From: Methylaequor sp002691245
GTDB lineage: Bacteria; Pseudomonadota; Alphaproteobacteria; Methylaequorales; Methylaequoraceae
Length of the DNA: 52,931 nucleotides
Direction: 5' to 3'
NCBI GenBank assembly: GCA_002691245.1
Contig: NZHH01000061.1
Coordinates: 1 to 52,931 of the forward strand
Shown here: positions 26,761 to 36,435 of the stretch, one piece after another
Numbering within the stretch: the first letter of the stretch is position 1
Layout: the number at the start of each line of letters is the position of its first letter
Notes under the pieces: model-generated
Told to the model about the DNA's origin: nothing
Seen by the model: only the letters and a program-made list of their open reading frames with translations
Databases searched by the model: none
Translations under genes and position numbers: made by a program

Positions 26761-28104
26761 ATGGCATCTGTATCTGAACAACTTGCATCCAGAATAAATT
26801 TTGGCTCTATAACCAAAGCAGAAGACTTAAAAAAAAGAATATTATTCACTTTACTGGCTTTAATCGTCTACAGAATTGGTTCTTACATCCCTATACCTGG
26901 AATAGATCCAGTCGCATTAGAAAAAGTTTTTGAGAGAAATGTTGGAGGTATATTAGGTATGTTTGACATGTTTGCTGGTGGTGCGCTTGGTAGAATGACG
27001 GTTTTTGCTTTAAACATTATGCCTTATATTTCTGCTAGTATTATTATGCAATTATTAACTGTTATTTCACCTCAATTAGAGCAACTTAAAAAAGAAGGTG
27101 AAGTAGGAAGGAAAAAAATAAATCAATATGCCAGATATGGAACAGTATTTCTTGCTACTGTCCAAGGGTATGGTGTGGCAGTAGGAGTTGAAAACATGTC
27201 AAACAGTCAAGGTCTTCAAGCTGTCATGGATCCTGGTATGTTCTTCAGATTTGTTACAGTTATAACTTTGGTTTCAGGAACTCTTTTTTTAGTTTGGCTA
27301 GGAGAACAGATTACACAAAGGGGTATTGGTAATGGTATTTCTTTAATAATCTTCACAGGTATTGTGGCTCAACTACCATTGGCACTCAGCACAACTTTCG
27401 AACTAGGAAGAACTGGTGCTTTATCTACTCTCTTCATTGTTTTTTTACTGGTTATGTCAGTCTCGGTCATAGCATTTATGGTTTTTATTGAAAGGGCTCA
27501 AAGAAGGATAACAATTCAATATCCAAAAAGACAGCCTGGGGCGGGCAATAAAGTAGCAGAGTCCTCTCATCTGCCATTAAAAATTAATACTGCAGGTGTT
27601 ATTCCACCAATTTTTGCTAGTTCCTTATTACTACTTCCTGTAACTTTTGTAAGTTTCAATGCCGGGGGAGGACCAGAATGGCTTAATACAATAAGTATCT
27701 TTTTAAGTAGGGGACACCCTGTTTATTTGACGGTTTACATAGCAATGATAGCTTTTTTTGCCTTTTTTTATACAGCTATTGTTTTTAATCCAAAGGATAC
27801 AGCGGATAACCTGAAAAAATACGGAGGTTTTGTACCCGGAATCCGGCCAGGTGAAAATACAGCTAATTATCTAGATTATGTTCTTACACGTCTAACAGTT
27901 TTAGGCGCTATTTATTTATCACTAATCTGCTTATTACCAGAATTACTAATAGCTAAATATAAGGTGCCATTTTATTTTGGTGGTACAAGTTTACTAATAG
28001 TTGTTAGTGTAACAATGGACACTGTTAATCAAATTCAGTCTTACCTTCTTGCACACCAATATGAAGGCCTTATTAGAAAATCAAATTTGAGAAGAGGAAG
28101 ATGA
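26761..28104 (+). CDS. secY: Preprotein translocase subunit SecY
   Basis: A 447-residue channel subunit of the Sec translocon with ten membrane spans. ILFTLLALIVYRIGSYIPIP is the first span, MFDMFAGGALGRMTVFALNI the plug region, and ITIQYPKRQPG the cytoplasmic ribosome-contact loop. The C-terminal part ends in LLAHQYEGLIRKSNLRRGR. The length is normal. It overlaps adk by 4 bp (ATGA), suggesting coupling. Confidence 0.98.
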   Translation: MASVSEQLASRINFGSITKAEDLKKRILFTLLALIVYRIGSYIPIPGIDPVALEKVFERNVGGILGMFDMFAGGALGRMTVFALNIMPYISASIIMQLLTVISPQLEQLKKEGEVGRKKINQYARYGTVFLATVQGYGVAVGVENMSNSQGLQAVMDPGMFFRFVTVITLVSGTLFLVWLGEQITQRGIGNGISLIIFTGIVAQLPLALSTTFELGRTGALSTLFIVFLLVMSVSVIAFMVFIERAQRRITIQYPKRQPGAGNKVAESSHLPLKINTAGVIPPIFASSLLLLPVTFVSFNAGGGPEWLNTISIFLSRGHPVYLTVYIAMIAFFAFFYTAIVFNPKDTADNLKKYGGFVPGIRPGENTANYLDYVLTRLTVLGAIYLSLICLLPELLIAKYKVPFYFGGTSLLIVVSVTMDTVNQIQSYLLAHQYEGLIRKSNLRRGR

Positions 28105-28676
28105 AAAGGATTGTTTTTCTTGGACCACCAGGTTGTGGAAAAGGCACACAATCAAAACTTTTAGTAGATAACAATAATTTTACACAACTATCAACTGGAG
28201 ATCTTCTTAGAGATGAAACATCAAAAACCGATTCCAAGTTGGGAGAAAAAGTCAGAAATTTGATGGAATCTGGTGAATTGGTTCCTGATGAAATAGTTAT
28301 TGATATTATTGTAAAAAAAGTAAAAGAGTTTAAAAAAAAAAGTTTAATATTTGACGGTTTCCCAAGAAACTTAAATCAGGCTGTTGTATTAGATGAATCA
28401 TTAAAGAGTGTTTCTATTGAATTAGATAATGCCATTTTTTTTGAAATTAATTTTGATATTTTGAAAGAAAGAATTGAAAAGAGAATTAAAGAATCTGAGA
28501 ATATAAATCAAAGAAAAGATGATAATATAGAAACATTAATTAATAGAATAGAAGTTTACAAATCATCAACGTTACCTATTGTTGATTATTACGATAAGAA
28601 AGGTATTTTAAAAAAAGTTAGTGGAATAAAAAAAATAGAAGAAGTTTACGAAGAAATATTAAAGATTATTAGTTAG
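28101..28676 (+). CDS. adk: Adenylate kinase
   Basis: A 191-residue enzyme that interconverts ATP, ADP and AMP. The P-loop GPPGCGKGTQ lies at residues 7-16, the AMP site FDGFPRNLNQA near 82, and RKDDN in the short LID. It is the short-LID form without a zinc finger, common in alphaproteobacteria. It is translationally coupled to secY and is the last gene of the spc unit, since a strong promoter follows. Confidence 0.96.
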   Translation: MKRIVFLGPPGCGKGTQSKLLVDNNNFTQLSTGDLLRDETSKTDSKLGEKVRNLMESGELVPDEIVIDIIVKKVKEFKKKSLIFDGFPRNLNQAVVLDESLKSVSIELDNAIFFEINFDILKERIEKRIKESENINQRKDDNIETLINRIEVYKSSTLPIVDYYDKKGILKKVSGIKKIEEVYEEILKIIS

Positions 28677-28680
28677 CTTG

Positions 28681-28708
28681 TTGACTTAAAATAAAAAAAA
28701 AATATAAT
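28681..28708 (+). promoter_or_regulatory. Strong sigma70-type promoter for rpsM-rpsK-rpoA-rplQ
   Basis: TTGACT at 28681-28686 and a perfect TATAAT at 28703-28708 are separated by 16 bp made almost wholly of A. Transcription would start near 28715, about 23 bp before the GTG start of rpsM. This is one of the best promoter matches in the window. Confidence 0.8.
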
Positions 28709-28737
28709 CCAAATTTGTAATTAAAAAGAGAGTTCAA

Positions 28738-29112
28738 GTGGCGAGAATTGCAGGGGTAAACGTTCCAAGTAATAAAAGATTAGTGATTTCACTAACATAT
28801 ATATATGGTGTAGGCCCTAAATTTGCTAAGGATATATGCAAATCTGTAAAAATCGATTCTAATAAAAGGGTAAGTAACTTAAATGAGGATGAAATCATAA
28901 AGATTAGAGAATTCATTGATAAGAACTTTTTAGTAGAGGGCGATTTGCGAAGAGAAGTATCTGTTAGAATAAAAAGGCTCACTGATCTAGGATGTTACAG
29001 AGGTCTTAGGCATAGAAAAAGATTACCAGTTCGTGGACAAAGAACTCATACCAATGCAAGAACAAGAAAAGGAAAAGCAATCCCCATTGCTGGTAAGAAA
29101 AAGGCAGTATAA
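28738..29112 (+). CDS. rpsM: 30S ribosomal protein S13
   Basis: A 124-residue S13 at the 30S head, contacting the P-site tRNA. The GTG start at 28738 gives the universal MARIAGVNVPSNKR; the C-terminus has RGLRHRKRLPVRGQRTHTNA. It begins a new transcription unit behind a strong promoter. Confidence 0.98.
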   Translation: MARIAGVNVPSNKRLVISLTYIYGVGPKFAKDICKSVKIDSNKRVSNLNEDEIIKIREFIDKNFLVEGDLRREVSVRIKRLTDLGCYRGLRHRKRLPVRGQRTHTNARTRKGKAIPIAGKKKAV

Positions 29113-29117
29113 GTTTT

Positions 29118-29507
29118 ATGGTTACTAAAAGTTCAAAGTCAAAAAAAAAAGCTAAGAAAAACATTCCATCAGGAATAGCTCATATCAATTCAACATTTAA
29201 TAATACTATAATAACAATAACTGATACAACTGGTAACACCATTTCATGGTCGTCTTCTGGTAATAAAGGTTTTAAGGGTTCAAGGAAGTCAACTCCTTTC
29301 GCTGCTCAATTGGCAGCAGAGGAAGCAGGTAAGAAAGCAATGGAGAATGGGATGAAACATGTGGAGGTGGTTATAAAAGGTCCTGGTAATGGAAGAGAAT
29401 CAGCTATTAGAGCTCTTGGATCTACTGGGCTTAACATTACAGTAATCAAAGATATAACTCCAATTCCACACAACGGTTGTAGACCGTCAAAAAGAAGACG
29501 AGTTTAG
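29118..29507 (+). CDS. rpsK: 30S ribosomal protein S11
   Basis: A 129-residue S11 on the 30S platform. GIAHINSTFNNTIITITDTT is the characteristic core, and the end ITPIPHNGCRPSKRRRV is conserved. It lies between rpsM and rpoA as usual. Confidence 0.99.
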   Translation: MVTKSSKSKKKAKKNIPSGIAHINSTFNNTIITITDTTGNTISWSSSGNKGFKGSRKSTPFAAQLAAEEAGKKAMENGMKHVEVVIKGPGNGRESAIRALGSTGLNITVIKDITPIPHNGCRPSKRRRV

Positions 29508-29532
29508 TATTTAATTTAACAAAGGATACAAT

Positions 29533-30546
29533 GTGATTAACAAAAACTGGAAAGAACTTATTAAACCAAAAAAAATTGAGTTCACAAAAAATAAAGACAA
29601 TTATACTGCTGCTGAATTAGTAGCAGAGCCTCTTGAAAGTGGATATGGACAAACTTTAGGTAATATGCTTAGAAGGGTTTTGTTGTCTTCTATAAGAGGA
29701 GCAGCAGTCACCTCAATTCACATTGAAGGTGTTACTCATGAGTTTTCGGCTATACCTGGGGTGATAGAAGACGTTACGGAAATAATACTCAATATTAAAC
29801 AATTAGCTTTAAAGATGAATGATGTTGAATCTACAAAAATATACATTAAAGCAGAAGGTCCTAATGAAATAAAAGCAGGAGATATTGATTGTGGAGCTCA
29901 TGTTGAAGTATTGAATAAAAATTTACATTTACTTACATTAGATTCAAAAGCAAAAATAAATATGACTCTTAATGTTGAAGAGGGAAAAGGATATGTCCCA
30001 GCCTTAAAACAAAAAAGTGACGCTCCTCTAGGAACAATCTTTGTTGATTCTTTCTTTTCACCAGTAAGAAGAGTTTCCTTTAGAGTTGAAAATTCCCGAG
30101 TAGGCCAAGTAACAGATTATGATAAATTAATTATGAATATAGAAACAAATGGCTCGGTTGTTCCTGAAGATTCAGTAGCTTATGCAGCCAGAATAATTGA
30201 TGAACAACTTAAAATGTTTATTAATTTCGAGGAACCAGATGAAGAAATTGTTGCTCCGACTACAGAGGAGCCAGCACTAAATGTTAATCTTCTTCGTAAA
30301 GTTGAAGAGTTGGAACTTTCGGTCAGATCCGCAAATTGTTTAAAAAATGATGAAATAATTTATATTGGTGATCTGGTTCAAAAAACTGAATCAGAAATGC
30401 TAAGAACTCCAAATTTCGGAAGAAAATCTTTGAATGAGATTAAAGAAATACTTTCAACAATGAATCTAGAGCTAGGGATGAAAATTGAAGGTTGGCCACC
30501 AGAAAACATTGAAGAAATTAGAAGAAAACTTGATGATCCATACTAA
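29533..30546 (+). CDS. rpoA: DNA-directed RNA polymerase subunit alpha
   Basis: A 337-residue alpha subunit. The N-terminal assembly domain contains EPLESGYGQTLGNMLRRVLL (residues about 33-52), and the C-terminal domain that binds UP elements and activators includes VRSANCLKNDEIIYIGDLVQ and FGRKSLNEI. The start is GTG at 29533. The length is normal for alphaproteobacteria. Confidence 0.99.
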   Translation: MINKNWKELIKPKKIEFTKNKDNYTAAELVAEPLESGYGQTLGNMLRRVLLSSIRGAAVTSIHIEGVTHEFSAIPGVIEDVTEIILNIKQLALKMNDVESTKIYIKAEGPNEIKAGDIDCGAHVEVLNKNLHLLTLDSKAKINMTLNVEEGKGYVPALKQKSDAPLGTIFVDSFFSPVRRVSFRVENSRVGQVTDYDKLIMNIETNGSVVPEDSVAYAARIIDEQLKMFINFEEPDEEIVAPTTEEPALNVNLLRKVEELELSVRSANCLKNDEIIYIGDLVQKTESEMLRTPNFGRKSLNEIKEILSTMNLELGMKIEGWPPENIEEIRRKLDDPY

Positions 30547-30557
30547 GAGAGGTTTTG

Positions 30558-31118
30558 ATGAGACATAATTATTCAGGAAGAAAGTTAAACAGAAAAAGTA
30601 GTCACAGACTAGCTTTGCTAAAGAATCTTAGTAAATCACTGATAACGCACGAACAGATAGAGACAACCCTTCCAAAAGCTAAAGATTTGAGACCTTTTGT
30701 TGAAAAAATTCTAACAATGGGAAAAAATAACTGCTTAGCGTCCAAAAGGAAAGTTTTTGCATATATGAGAGATAAAAAGCTTGTTGATAAGATATTTAAT
30801 GTTCTAGCTAAAAGATACCAAAAAAGAAATGGTGGTTATGTAAGAATTCTTAAATCTGGATTTAGATATGGAGATGCCGCACCAAAAGCAATTATTGAAT
30901 TAGTTGAAAGAGATTCAGCAGCAAAAGGATATGATGATAAAATTCGATTAAAGGACAAAAATAAAGAGAATGAAAATCAAGTAGATCAAAAAATTGATGA
31001 GAAAAAACCCAAAAATAGCAACAAAGAAAAAGATCCAAAAGATCCAAAAGAAGTTATAAAAAATAAAGATGTAAAAGAAGAAGAAAATAATAATAAAATA
31101 AAAAATTCAACAAAATAG
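30558..31118 (+). CDS. rplQ: 50S ribosomal protein L17 with charged C-terminal tail
   Basis: The L17 core covers about residues 1-118 (MRHNYSGRKLNRKSSHRLAL; end of core GFRYGDAAPKAIIELVERD). About 65 residues rich in Lys, Glu, Asn and Asp follow. I take the ATG at 30558 rather than the TTG just before it, because the protein then begins MRHN as in all relatives. Last ribosomal gene of the alpha unit. Confidence 0.97.
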   Translation: MRHNYSGRKLNRKSSHRLALLKNLSKSLITHEQIETTLPKAKDLRPFVEKILTMGKNNCLASKRKVFAYMRDKKLVDKIFNVLAKRYQKRNGGYVRILKSGFRYGDAAPKAIIELVERDSAAKGYDDKIRLKDKNKENENQVDQKIDEKKPKNSNKEKDPKDPKEVIKNKDVKEEENNNKIKNSTK

Positions 31119-31133
31119 CAACGTGCCCTTAAG

Positions 31134-32105
31134 ATGTCTAAAAGGCATGACTCTCAAATAAAGAAAAATGAGTTGATTGTATCTCAAGATTTTGACAAAC
31201 AAAGATTAGATTATTGGCTAAAAAAAAAAATATCTTTTATTTCTTATCCTTCACTTTGTAGATTAATAAGAAAAGGTGTTGTTAGGGTTAATGGTAAAAG
31301 AATAAAAAATTCTTCTCTTTTGAATACTGGAGATGTTGTCAGATTTTCTAGAATCATTACAGATAATTTTTCATCAGAACAATCAGAAAAGTATAATAAA
31401 AAATTTTCTGAATTTATAAAGAACCTAGTAATATTCAAAGATGAAGAGTTTTTAGTTATTAACAAACCTTCCGGTCTGGCTGTTCAAGGTGGAACTAAAA
31501 TAAAACTTAATATTGATTTAATGCTAGATTCCTTGAAGTTTGATTATAATGAAAGACCAAGGCTCGTCCATCGAATAGATAAGCAAACATCAGGTTTATT
31601 AATTATAGCAAGAACTCTAAGCTCTTCAAAATACTTTGGTAAATTATTTAAAGAACGAGAAATGGTGAAAACATATATTGCAATAGTAAAACAAAGACCA
31701 AAGAATGAAAATGGAAAAATTGAGTTGGATATTGAACAAGATGACAAAAAACTTAAATCACTAACTTATTTCAAAGTTTTATTTAGTAACGATAAATTAT
31801 CTATTTTAGTATTAAGGCCAGTCACAGGTAGGAAGCATCAGCTCAGAATCCACTTGAATTATATTGGCACTCCAATTTTAGGTGAAACAAAGTTCAAAGG
31901 TCTTAAATGCAATCAATTTCAAAATTTGCATCTGCATGCCTACCATTTACGCTTTAATTCAAAAGAGGGAATGACTAGAGATTTTTATGCTCCACTTCCT
32001 GATTATTTTGAATCAATAATGAATAATTTAAAAATCAATATAAATTTTAATGATAATTTAGAGTTTAACAATCTAAAAAAGTTTAGGTTAGAAAATGCAA
32101 ATTAA
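31134..32105 (+). CDS. rluC: RluC-type 23S rRNA pseudouridine synthase
   Basis: A 323-residue pseudouridine synthase. An N-terminal S4 RNA-binding domain (RLIRKGVVRVNGKRIKNSSL, about residues 43-62) precedes the catalytic domain with the motif RLVHRIDKQTSGLLIIART, whose aspartate in HRID is the nucleophile. RPVTGRKHQLRIHL is the later family motif. The architecture fits RluC/RluD, which modify uridines of 23S rRNA; the exact target is inferred from the common alphaproteobacterial placement near the ATP12 gene. It overlaps the next gene by 11 bp. Confidence 0.88.
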   Translation: MSKRHDSQIKKNELIVSQDFDKQRLDYWLKKKISFISYPSLCRLIRKGVVRVNGKRIKNSSLLNTGDVVRFSRIITDNFSSEQSEKYNKKFSEFIKNLVIFKDEEFLVINKPSGLAVQGGTKIKLNIDLMLDSLKFDYNERPRLVHRIDKQTSGLLIIARTLSSSKYFGKLFKEREMVKTYIAIVKQRPKNENGKIELDIEQDDKKLKSLTYFKVLFSNDKLSILVLRPVTGRKHQLRIHLNYIGTPILGETKFKGLKCNQFQNLHLHAYHLRFNSKEGMTRDFYAPLPDYFESIMNNLKININFNDNLEFNNLKKFRLENAN

Positions 32106-32760
32106 ATATTTAAAAATTGAAGGGGAATATATTTTTCTGAGAGGTAGTAAAAATATACTTACTCCGAATGGCAACAAATTAAAGGTTTGTAAAAGAAGGC
32201 ACGCAGAATTGGTTGTTCAGGAGTTGAATAAACAAAAAGAAAATAAAAATCCAAACTCTCTTTTAAACCTGACACTTTTTTCGTGTAATTTAAATATCAG
32301 CGAAAAAAACCTTATTAAAAATAAAATATTAGAAATTCTAGAGTTTGATTGTATTTTATGTAGATTTTTTGATGACAATAAATTAATAAAAAAAATGGAT
32401 AGAGAACTGAATTCTTACATTAAATCATTTGAAGAAAAATTTCACACTAAACTAAAAAAAATTGAATCGCTGCTTCAAAAGTCCACAATACATAATCTAT
32501 TATTTAAAGAGTTTTTAGATCAGCTTAATAGATTTGATTTGACTGTTTTTTATAAACTGTCAATACTAACTAAATCTTCAATATTATCATATTTTTTTAT
32601 AAAAAATAAAATCGATCATAACACTCTATATAAATTAGCAAACATAGAGTATACTTATCAACAAAAAGAATGGGGTCTTACAGATGATCAAAAAAAAATT
32701 AATAATTATGATATAAGAATGTTAAAAAATATTTCATTTTTTTTTAAAAATATAAATTAA
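32095..32760 (+). CDS. ATP12-family F1-ATPase assembly chaperone
   Basis: A 221-residue protein resembling ATP12, which in mitochondria and alphaproteobacteria assists assembly of the alpha subunit of F1-ATPase. The N-terminus has the family pattern of a short loop followed by NKLKVCKRRHAELVVQEL, and the C-terminus ends with the signature-like stretch LANIEYTYQQKEWGLTDDQK (about residues 186-205), matching the conserved EW/QWG region. The middle is divergent and very Lys/Ile/Asn-rich. The start overlaps the pseudouridine synthase gene. The HAD phosphatase gene often found between these two genes in relatives is absent. Confidence 0.75.
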   Translation: MQIKYLKIEGEYIFLRGSKNILTPNGNKLKVCKRRHAELVVQELNKQKENKNPNSLLNLTLFSCNLNISEKNLIKNKILEILEFDCILCRFFDDNKLIKKMDRELNSYIKSFEEKFHTKLKKIESLLQKSTIHNLLFKEFLDQLNRFDLTVFYKLSILTKSSILSYFFIKNKIDHNTLYKLANIEYTYQQKEWGLTDDQKKINNYDIRMLKNISFFFKNIN

Positions 32761-32799
32761 TTGGTTTATAAATATCTATATTAAATAATTGAGAGAGTA

Positions 32800-34332
32800 A
32801 TGAGAGAAATTTTAAAAAAACTTGATTCAAAAAGACATCAAGCAATTTTAGGTGGTGGAAAGAATAGACAAGAAAGTCAACATAAAAAAGGAAAACTTAC
32901 TTCAAGAGAGAGAATTGAAATTCTTTTAGATGAAGGTACTTTTGAAGAGTGGGATATGTTTGTTGAACATAGATGCTCAGAGTTTGATATGGAAAAACAA
33001 AAGATTCCTGGTGATGGTGTTGTAACAGGCTATGGTACAATTAATGGAAGATTGACTTTTGTTTTCAGCCAAGATTTTACTGTTTTTGGTGGATCTCTGT
33101 CAGAATCACATGCAGAAAAAATTTCAAAAATTATGGATAAAGCACTTCAAGTTGGTGCTCCAGTTATTGGTTTAAATGATTCAGGAGGAGCAAGAATACA
33201 AGAGGGAGTTGCTTCACTAGCTGGATATGCTGAAGTTTTTCAAAGAAATGTTTTATCATCAGGAGTTATTCCTCAAATTTCTGTTATAATGGGTCCGTGT
33301 GCGGGTGGTGCCGTTTATAGTCCTGCAATGACAGATTTTATTTTTATGGTGAAAGATACATCTTATATGTTCGTGACTGGTCCAGATGTATTAAAAACAG
33401 TTACACATGAGGAGGTTAGTCATGAAGAGCTAGGTGGTGCCTCAACTCATACTAAAAAATCAGGTGTAGCAGATTTAGCTTTCGATAATGACGTGGAAGC
33501 ACTTTTTCAACTAAGAAGATTCATGGGATTTTTACCATCTTCTAACAAAGAACTTCCTCCTACTAGAAAATCAGAAGATCCTAATGATAGATTAGAGTTT
33601 TCATTGGATACATTGATTCCTGAAAATCCAAATAAACCATATGATATGAAGGAATTAATAACCAAAGTAGTTGATGATAGAGATTTTTTTGAAACTCAGC
33701 CCGATTATGCTGCAAATATTATTACAGGTTTTGCGAGAATGTCAGGTGCACCTATCGGAGTTGTTGCTAATCAGCCAATGGTCCTGGCTGGATGCTTAGA
33801 TAATAATTCATCTAGAAAAGCAGCAAGATTTGTAAGGTTTTGTGATTGTTTCAATATTCCAATTGTTACGTTTGTTGACGTTCCAGGTTTCCTCCCTGGA
33901 ACATCCCAAGAATATAACGGAATTATCAAACATGGCGCAAAATTGTTATTTGCCTTTGCAGAAGCAACTGTTCCAAAAATTACAATTATTACCAGAAAAG
34001 CCTATGGAGGAGCATATGATGTAATGAGTTCAAAACATCTAAGAGGTGATGTAAATTATGCTTGGCCTCAAGCGGAGATAGCTGTGATGGGTCCGAAAGG
34101 TGCAGTTGAGATTATTTTTAGAGGCGAAATTGGAAACAAAGAAAAAATAGAGAAAAAGACAATAGAGTATAGAGAAAAGCTAGCTAATCCATTTATTGCT
34201 GGGAGTAGAGGTTTTATAGATGATGTAATTATGCCAAATACAACTAGAAAGAGGATATGTAGGTCTTTAGAGATGTTAAAAAATAAAAAATTAAATAACC
34301 CATGGAAAAAACACGATAATATTCCGCTTTAA
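32800..34332 (+). CDS. pccB: Propionyl-CoA carboxylase beta chain (carboxyltransferase)
   Basis: A 510-residue carboxyltransferase that moves CO2 from carboxybiotin to propionyl-CoA, giving methylmalonyl-CoA. GLNDSGGARIQEGVASLAGY (about residues 125-144) and GPCAGGAVYSPAMTDF form the N-terminal oxyanion and acyl-CoA site. The C-terminal lobe has VDVPGFLPGTSQEYNGII and RKAYGGAYDVMSSKHLRGD. The length and the partner gene 2 bp downstream indicate PCC rather than acetyl-CoA carboxylase. Other acyl-CoA carboxylases of this family (methylcrotonyl-CoA, geranyl-CoA) are less likely but not excluded. Confidence 0.93.
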   Translation: MREILKKLDSKRHQAILGGGKNRQESQHKKGKLTSRERIEILLDEGTFEEWDMFVEHRCSEFDMEKQKIPGDGVVTGYGTINGRLTFVFSQDFTVFGGSLSESHAEKISKIMDKALQVGAPVIGLNDSGGARIQEGVASLAGYAEVFQRNVLSSGVIPQISVIMGPCAGGAVYSPAMTDFIFMVKDTSYMFVTGPDVLKTVTHEEVSHEELGGASTHTKKSGVADLAFDNDVEALFQLRRFMGFLPSSNKELPPTRKSEDPNDRLEFSLDTLIPENPNKPYDMKELITKVVDDRDFFETQPDYAANIITGFARMSGAPIGVVANQPMVLAGCLDNNSSRKAARFVRFCDCFNIPIVTFVDVPGFLPGTSQEYNGIIKHGAKLLFAFAEATVPKITIITRKAYGGAYDVMSSKHLRGDVNYAWPQAEIAVMGPKGAVEIIFRGEIGNKEKIEKKTIEYREKLANPFIAGSRGFIDDVIMPNTTRKRICRSLEMLKNKKLNNPWKKHDNIPL

Positions 34333-34334
34333 AA

Positions 34335-36323
34335 ATGTTAAAAAAAATATTAATTGCAAATAGAGGTGAAATTGCCTGCAGAATAATAAAGACTGCAAAA
34401 AAAATGGGAATAAAAACAGTTTCGATATGTTCCGATCCAGACATTAACGCACCCCATGTGAATTTAGCTGATGAGTATGTGAAAATTGGCGGAAATACAT
34501 CTGCTGAAAGTTATTTAAAAGTTAACAAGATTATAGATGCTGTAAAAAAAACAAATTCAGAAGCAGTTCATCCAGGTTACGGATTTTTGTCAGAAAACGT
34601 AAAATTTAGAGACGAAATTCAAAAAATTGGTAAAATATTTATTGGTCCTCCAAGTGAAGCTATTTCATCAATGGGAGATAAGATAGAATCAAAAAAAATA
34701 GCTAAGTCTGCTGGAGTTTCTGTTGTCCCAGGCGGACTTGATATTATTCCAAATATAAAAGAAGCACTTAATCAAGCAAAAATTATCGGATATCCATTAA
34801 TGATAAAAGCCTCGGCAGGTGGTGGTGGTAAAGGAATGAGGATAGCATTCAATGATTCCGAATTAAAAACAAATTTTGGATCAGCTGTAAATGAAGCTAA
34901 ATCAAGTTTTGGTGATGATAGAGTTTTTATAGAAAAATTTGTTGAATTCCCAAAACATATAGAAATACAAGTTTTAGGAGATCAGTTCGGTAATTTTATT
35001 CATTTAGGTGAAAGAGAATGCACAATCCAACGTAGACACCAAAAAGTAATAGAAGAGGCTCCCAGTATTTTCGTTACTGAGGAACTAAGAAAAAAAATGG
35101 TAGAACAAGCTATTCAACTTGCAAAAGCTGTGGGTTATTATTCAGCAGGTACTGTTGAATTTGTTGTAGATAAGGAGAAAAATTTTTATTTTTTAGAAAT
35201 GAACACAAGATTGCAAGTTGAACATCCTGTAACTGAGTTAATCACAGGTATAGATTTAGTTGAGCAAATGATTAGAGTTGCATCCGGAGAAAAACTCTCG
35301 ATGGTTCAATCAGACGTAAAGTTTGAGGGTTCTGCTATTGAATGTAGAATTTATGCGGAAGATTCAGCCAAAAATTTTTTACCCTCAATTGGAAGACTTA
35401 CAAGATACATAGAGCCAAAAGGAAAAAATATTAGAGTAGATTCAGGGGTAGTTGAAGGTTCAGAAATTAGTATGTTTTATGACCCAATGATTTCTAAATT
35501 ATGTTCGCATACGAAAAATAGATCTAGCACCATTTCTGAGATACTTAACGCTTTAGATAGATATTTCATTGAGGGTGTTAAAACAAACAGAGATTTTCTT
35601 TCTAATATATTACAGAAACAGGATTTTTCAAATGGAAAGTATTCTACTGCTTTCATAGTCGAAAATTATGAAGATGGATATGATTCTTATCTTAGTAATT
35701 TAACAGACAAGGAAAGTTTATATGCAGTAGTTTCATTTGTTAATTATAAATATCTGTTAAGAGCAGCATCAATCTCTAATCAATTACAAGGCTTCAATAA
35801 AACCGTAGACAATAATTGGTGTGTGATAGATGGTGAAAAAAAATTTTACGTATCAATTTCTTTTAATAATTTTAATAAAAGTTATGATATTTATGTAAAC
35901 AAAAAATATATTAATCTGAAGAGCAATTGGAATATAGGGTACCCACTTTTTTCAGCAATTATCGATAATCAACTCTCGTACTTTAGTATTAAGAGGAACG
36001 GACCTAAGTTCACAATAAATCATAAAGGTACATTACATGATTTAACAGTTTTATCCCAAAGACATTCTGAACTTAATGAGATCATGATTCCAAGAAAAAA
36101 AGAAGATACTTCAAAATATTTAATGGCACCCATGCCAGGGCTTTTAGTGTCAATAATGGTGAAAGAGAATCAAGTTGTTGAGGAGAATCAACCGTTAGCA
36201 ATAATTGAAGCTATGAAAATGGAGAACATTATTAAATCAGAAAAAAAAGTGAAAATTAAAAAAATTAATTGTAAGGCAGGTGATAGTTTGGAAGTTGATC
36301 AAATAATTTTAGAATTTGATTGA
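34335..36323 (+). CDS. pccA: Propionyl-CoA carboxylase alpha chain (biotin carboxylase + BCCP)
   Basis: A 662-residue biotin-dependent subunit. The biotin carboxylase domain (about residues 1-445) starts MLKKILIANRGEIACRIIKT and has the ATP-grasp loop KASAGGGGKGMRIA and the site EMNTRLQVEHPVTE. A linking domain follows, then a C-terminal biotinyl domain with the modified lysine in EAMKMEN (about residue 628). It forms the holoenzyme with the upstream beta chain. The pathway, odd-chain and branched-chain carbon catabolism, is known from the family. tRNA-Leu starts 7 bp after the stop. Confidence 0.93.
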   Translation: MLKKILIANRGEIACRIIKTAKKMGIKTVSICSDPDINAPHVNLADEYVKIGGNTSAESYLKVNKIIDAVKKTNSEAVHPGYGFLSENVKFRDEIQKIGKIFIGPPSEAISSMGDKIESKKIAKSAGVSVVPGGLDIIPNIKEALNQAKIIGYPLMIKASAGGGGKGMRIAFNDSELKTNFGSAVNEAKSSFGDDRVFIEKFVEFPKHIEIQVLGDQFGNFIHLGERECTIQRRHQKVIEEAPSIFVTEELRKKMVEQAIQLAKAVGYYSAGTVEFVVDKEKNFYFLEMNTRLQVEHPVTELITGIDLVEQMIRVASGEKLSMVQSDVKFEGSAIECRIYAEDSAKNFLPSIGRLTRYIEPKGKNIRVDSGVVEGSEISMFYDPMISKLCSHTKNRSSTISEILNALDRYFIEGVKTNRDFLSNILQKQDFSNGKYSTAFIVENYEDGYDSYLSNLTDKESLYAVVSFVNYKYLLRAASISNQLQGFNKTVDNNWCVIDGEKKFYVSISFNNFNKSYDIYVNKKYINLKSNWNIGYPLFSAIIDNQLSYFSIKRNGPKFTINHKGTLHDLTVLSQRHSELNEIMIPRKKEDTSKYLMAPMPGLLVSIMVKENQVVEENQPLAIIEAMKMENIIKSEKKVKIKKINCKAGDSLEVDQIILEFD

Positions 36324-36330
36324 TTGTTAA

Positions 36331-36419
36331 GCGGTCGTGGCGGAACTGGTAGACGCGCAACGTTGAGGTCGTTGTAGGCTTAATTGCCTGTGGAAGTTCG
36401 AGTCTTCTCGACCGCACCA
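36331..36419 (+). tRNA. tRNA-Leu (anticodon GAG)
   Basis: A class II tRNA with long variable arm. The acceptor strands GCGGTCG and CGACCGC pair. The anticodon stem CAACG/CGTTG encloses TTGAGGT, giving GAG. The CCA is encoded. A tyrosine-recombinase gene starts 17 bp downstream, a typical arrangement for a tRNA used as an integration site. Confidence 0.97.
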
Positions 36420-36435
36420 TTGACTTAGTGATAAT

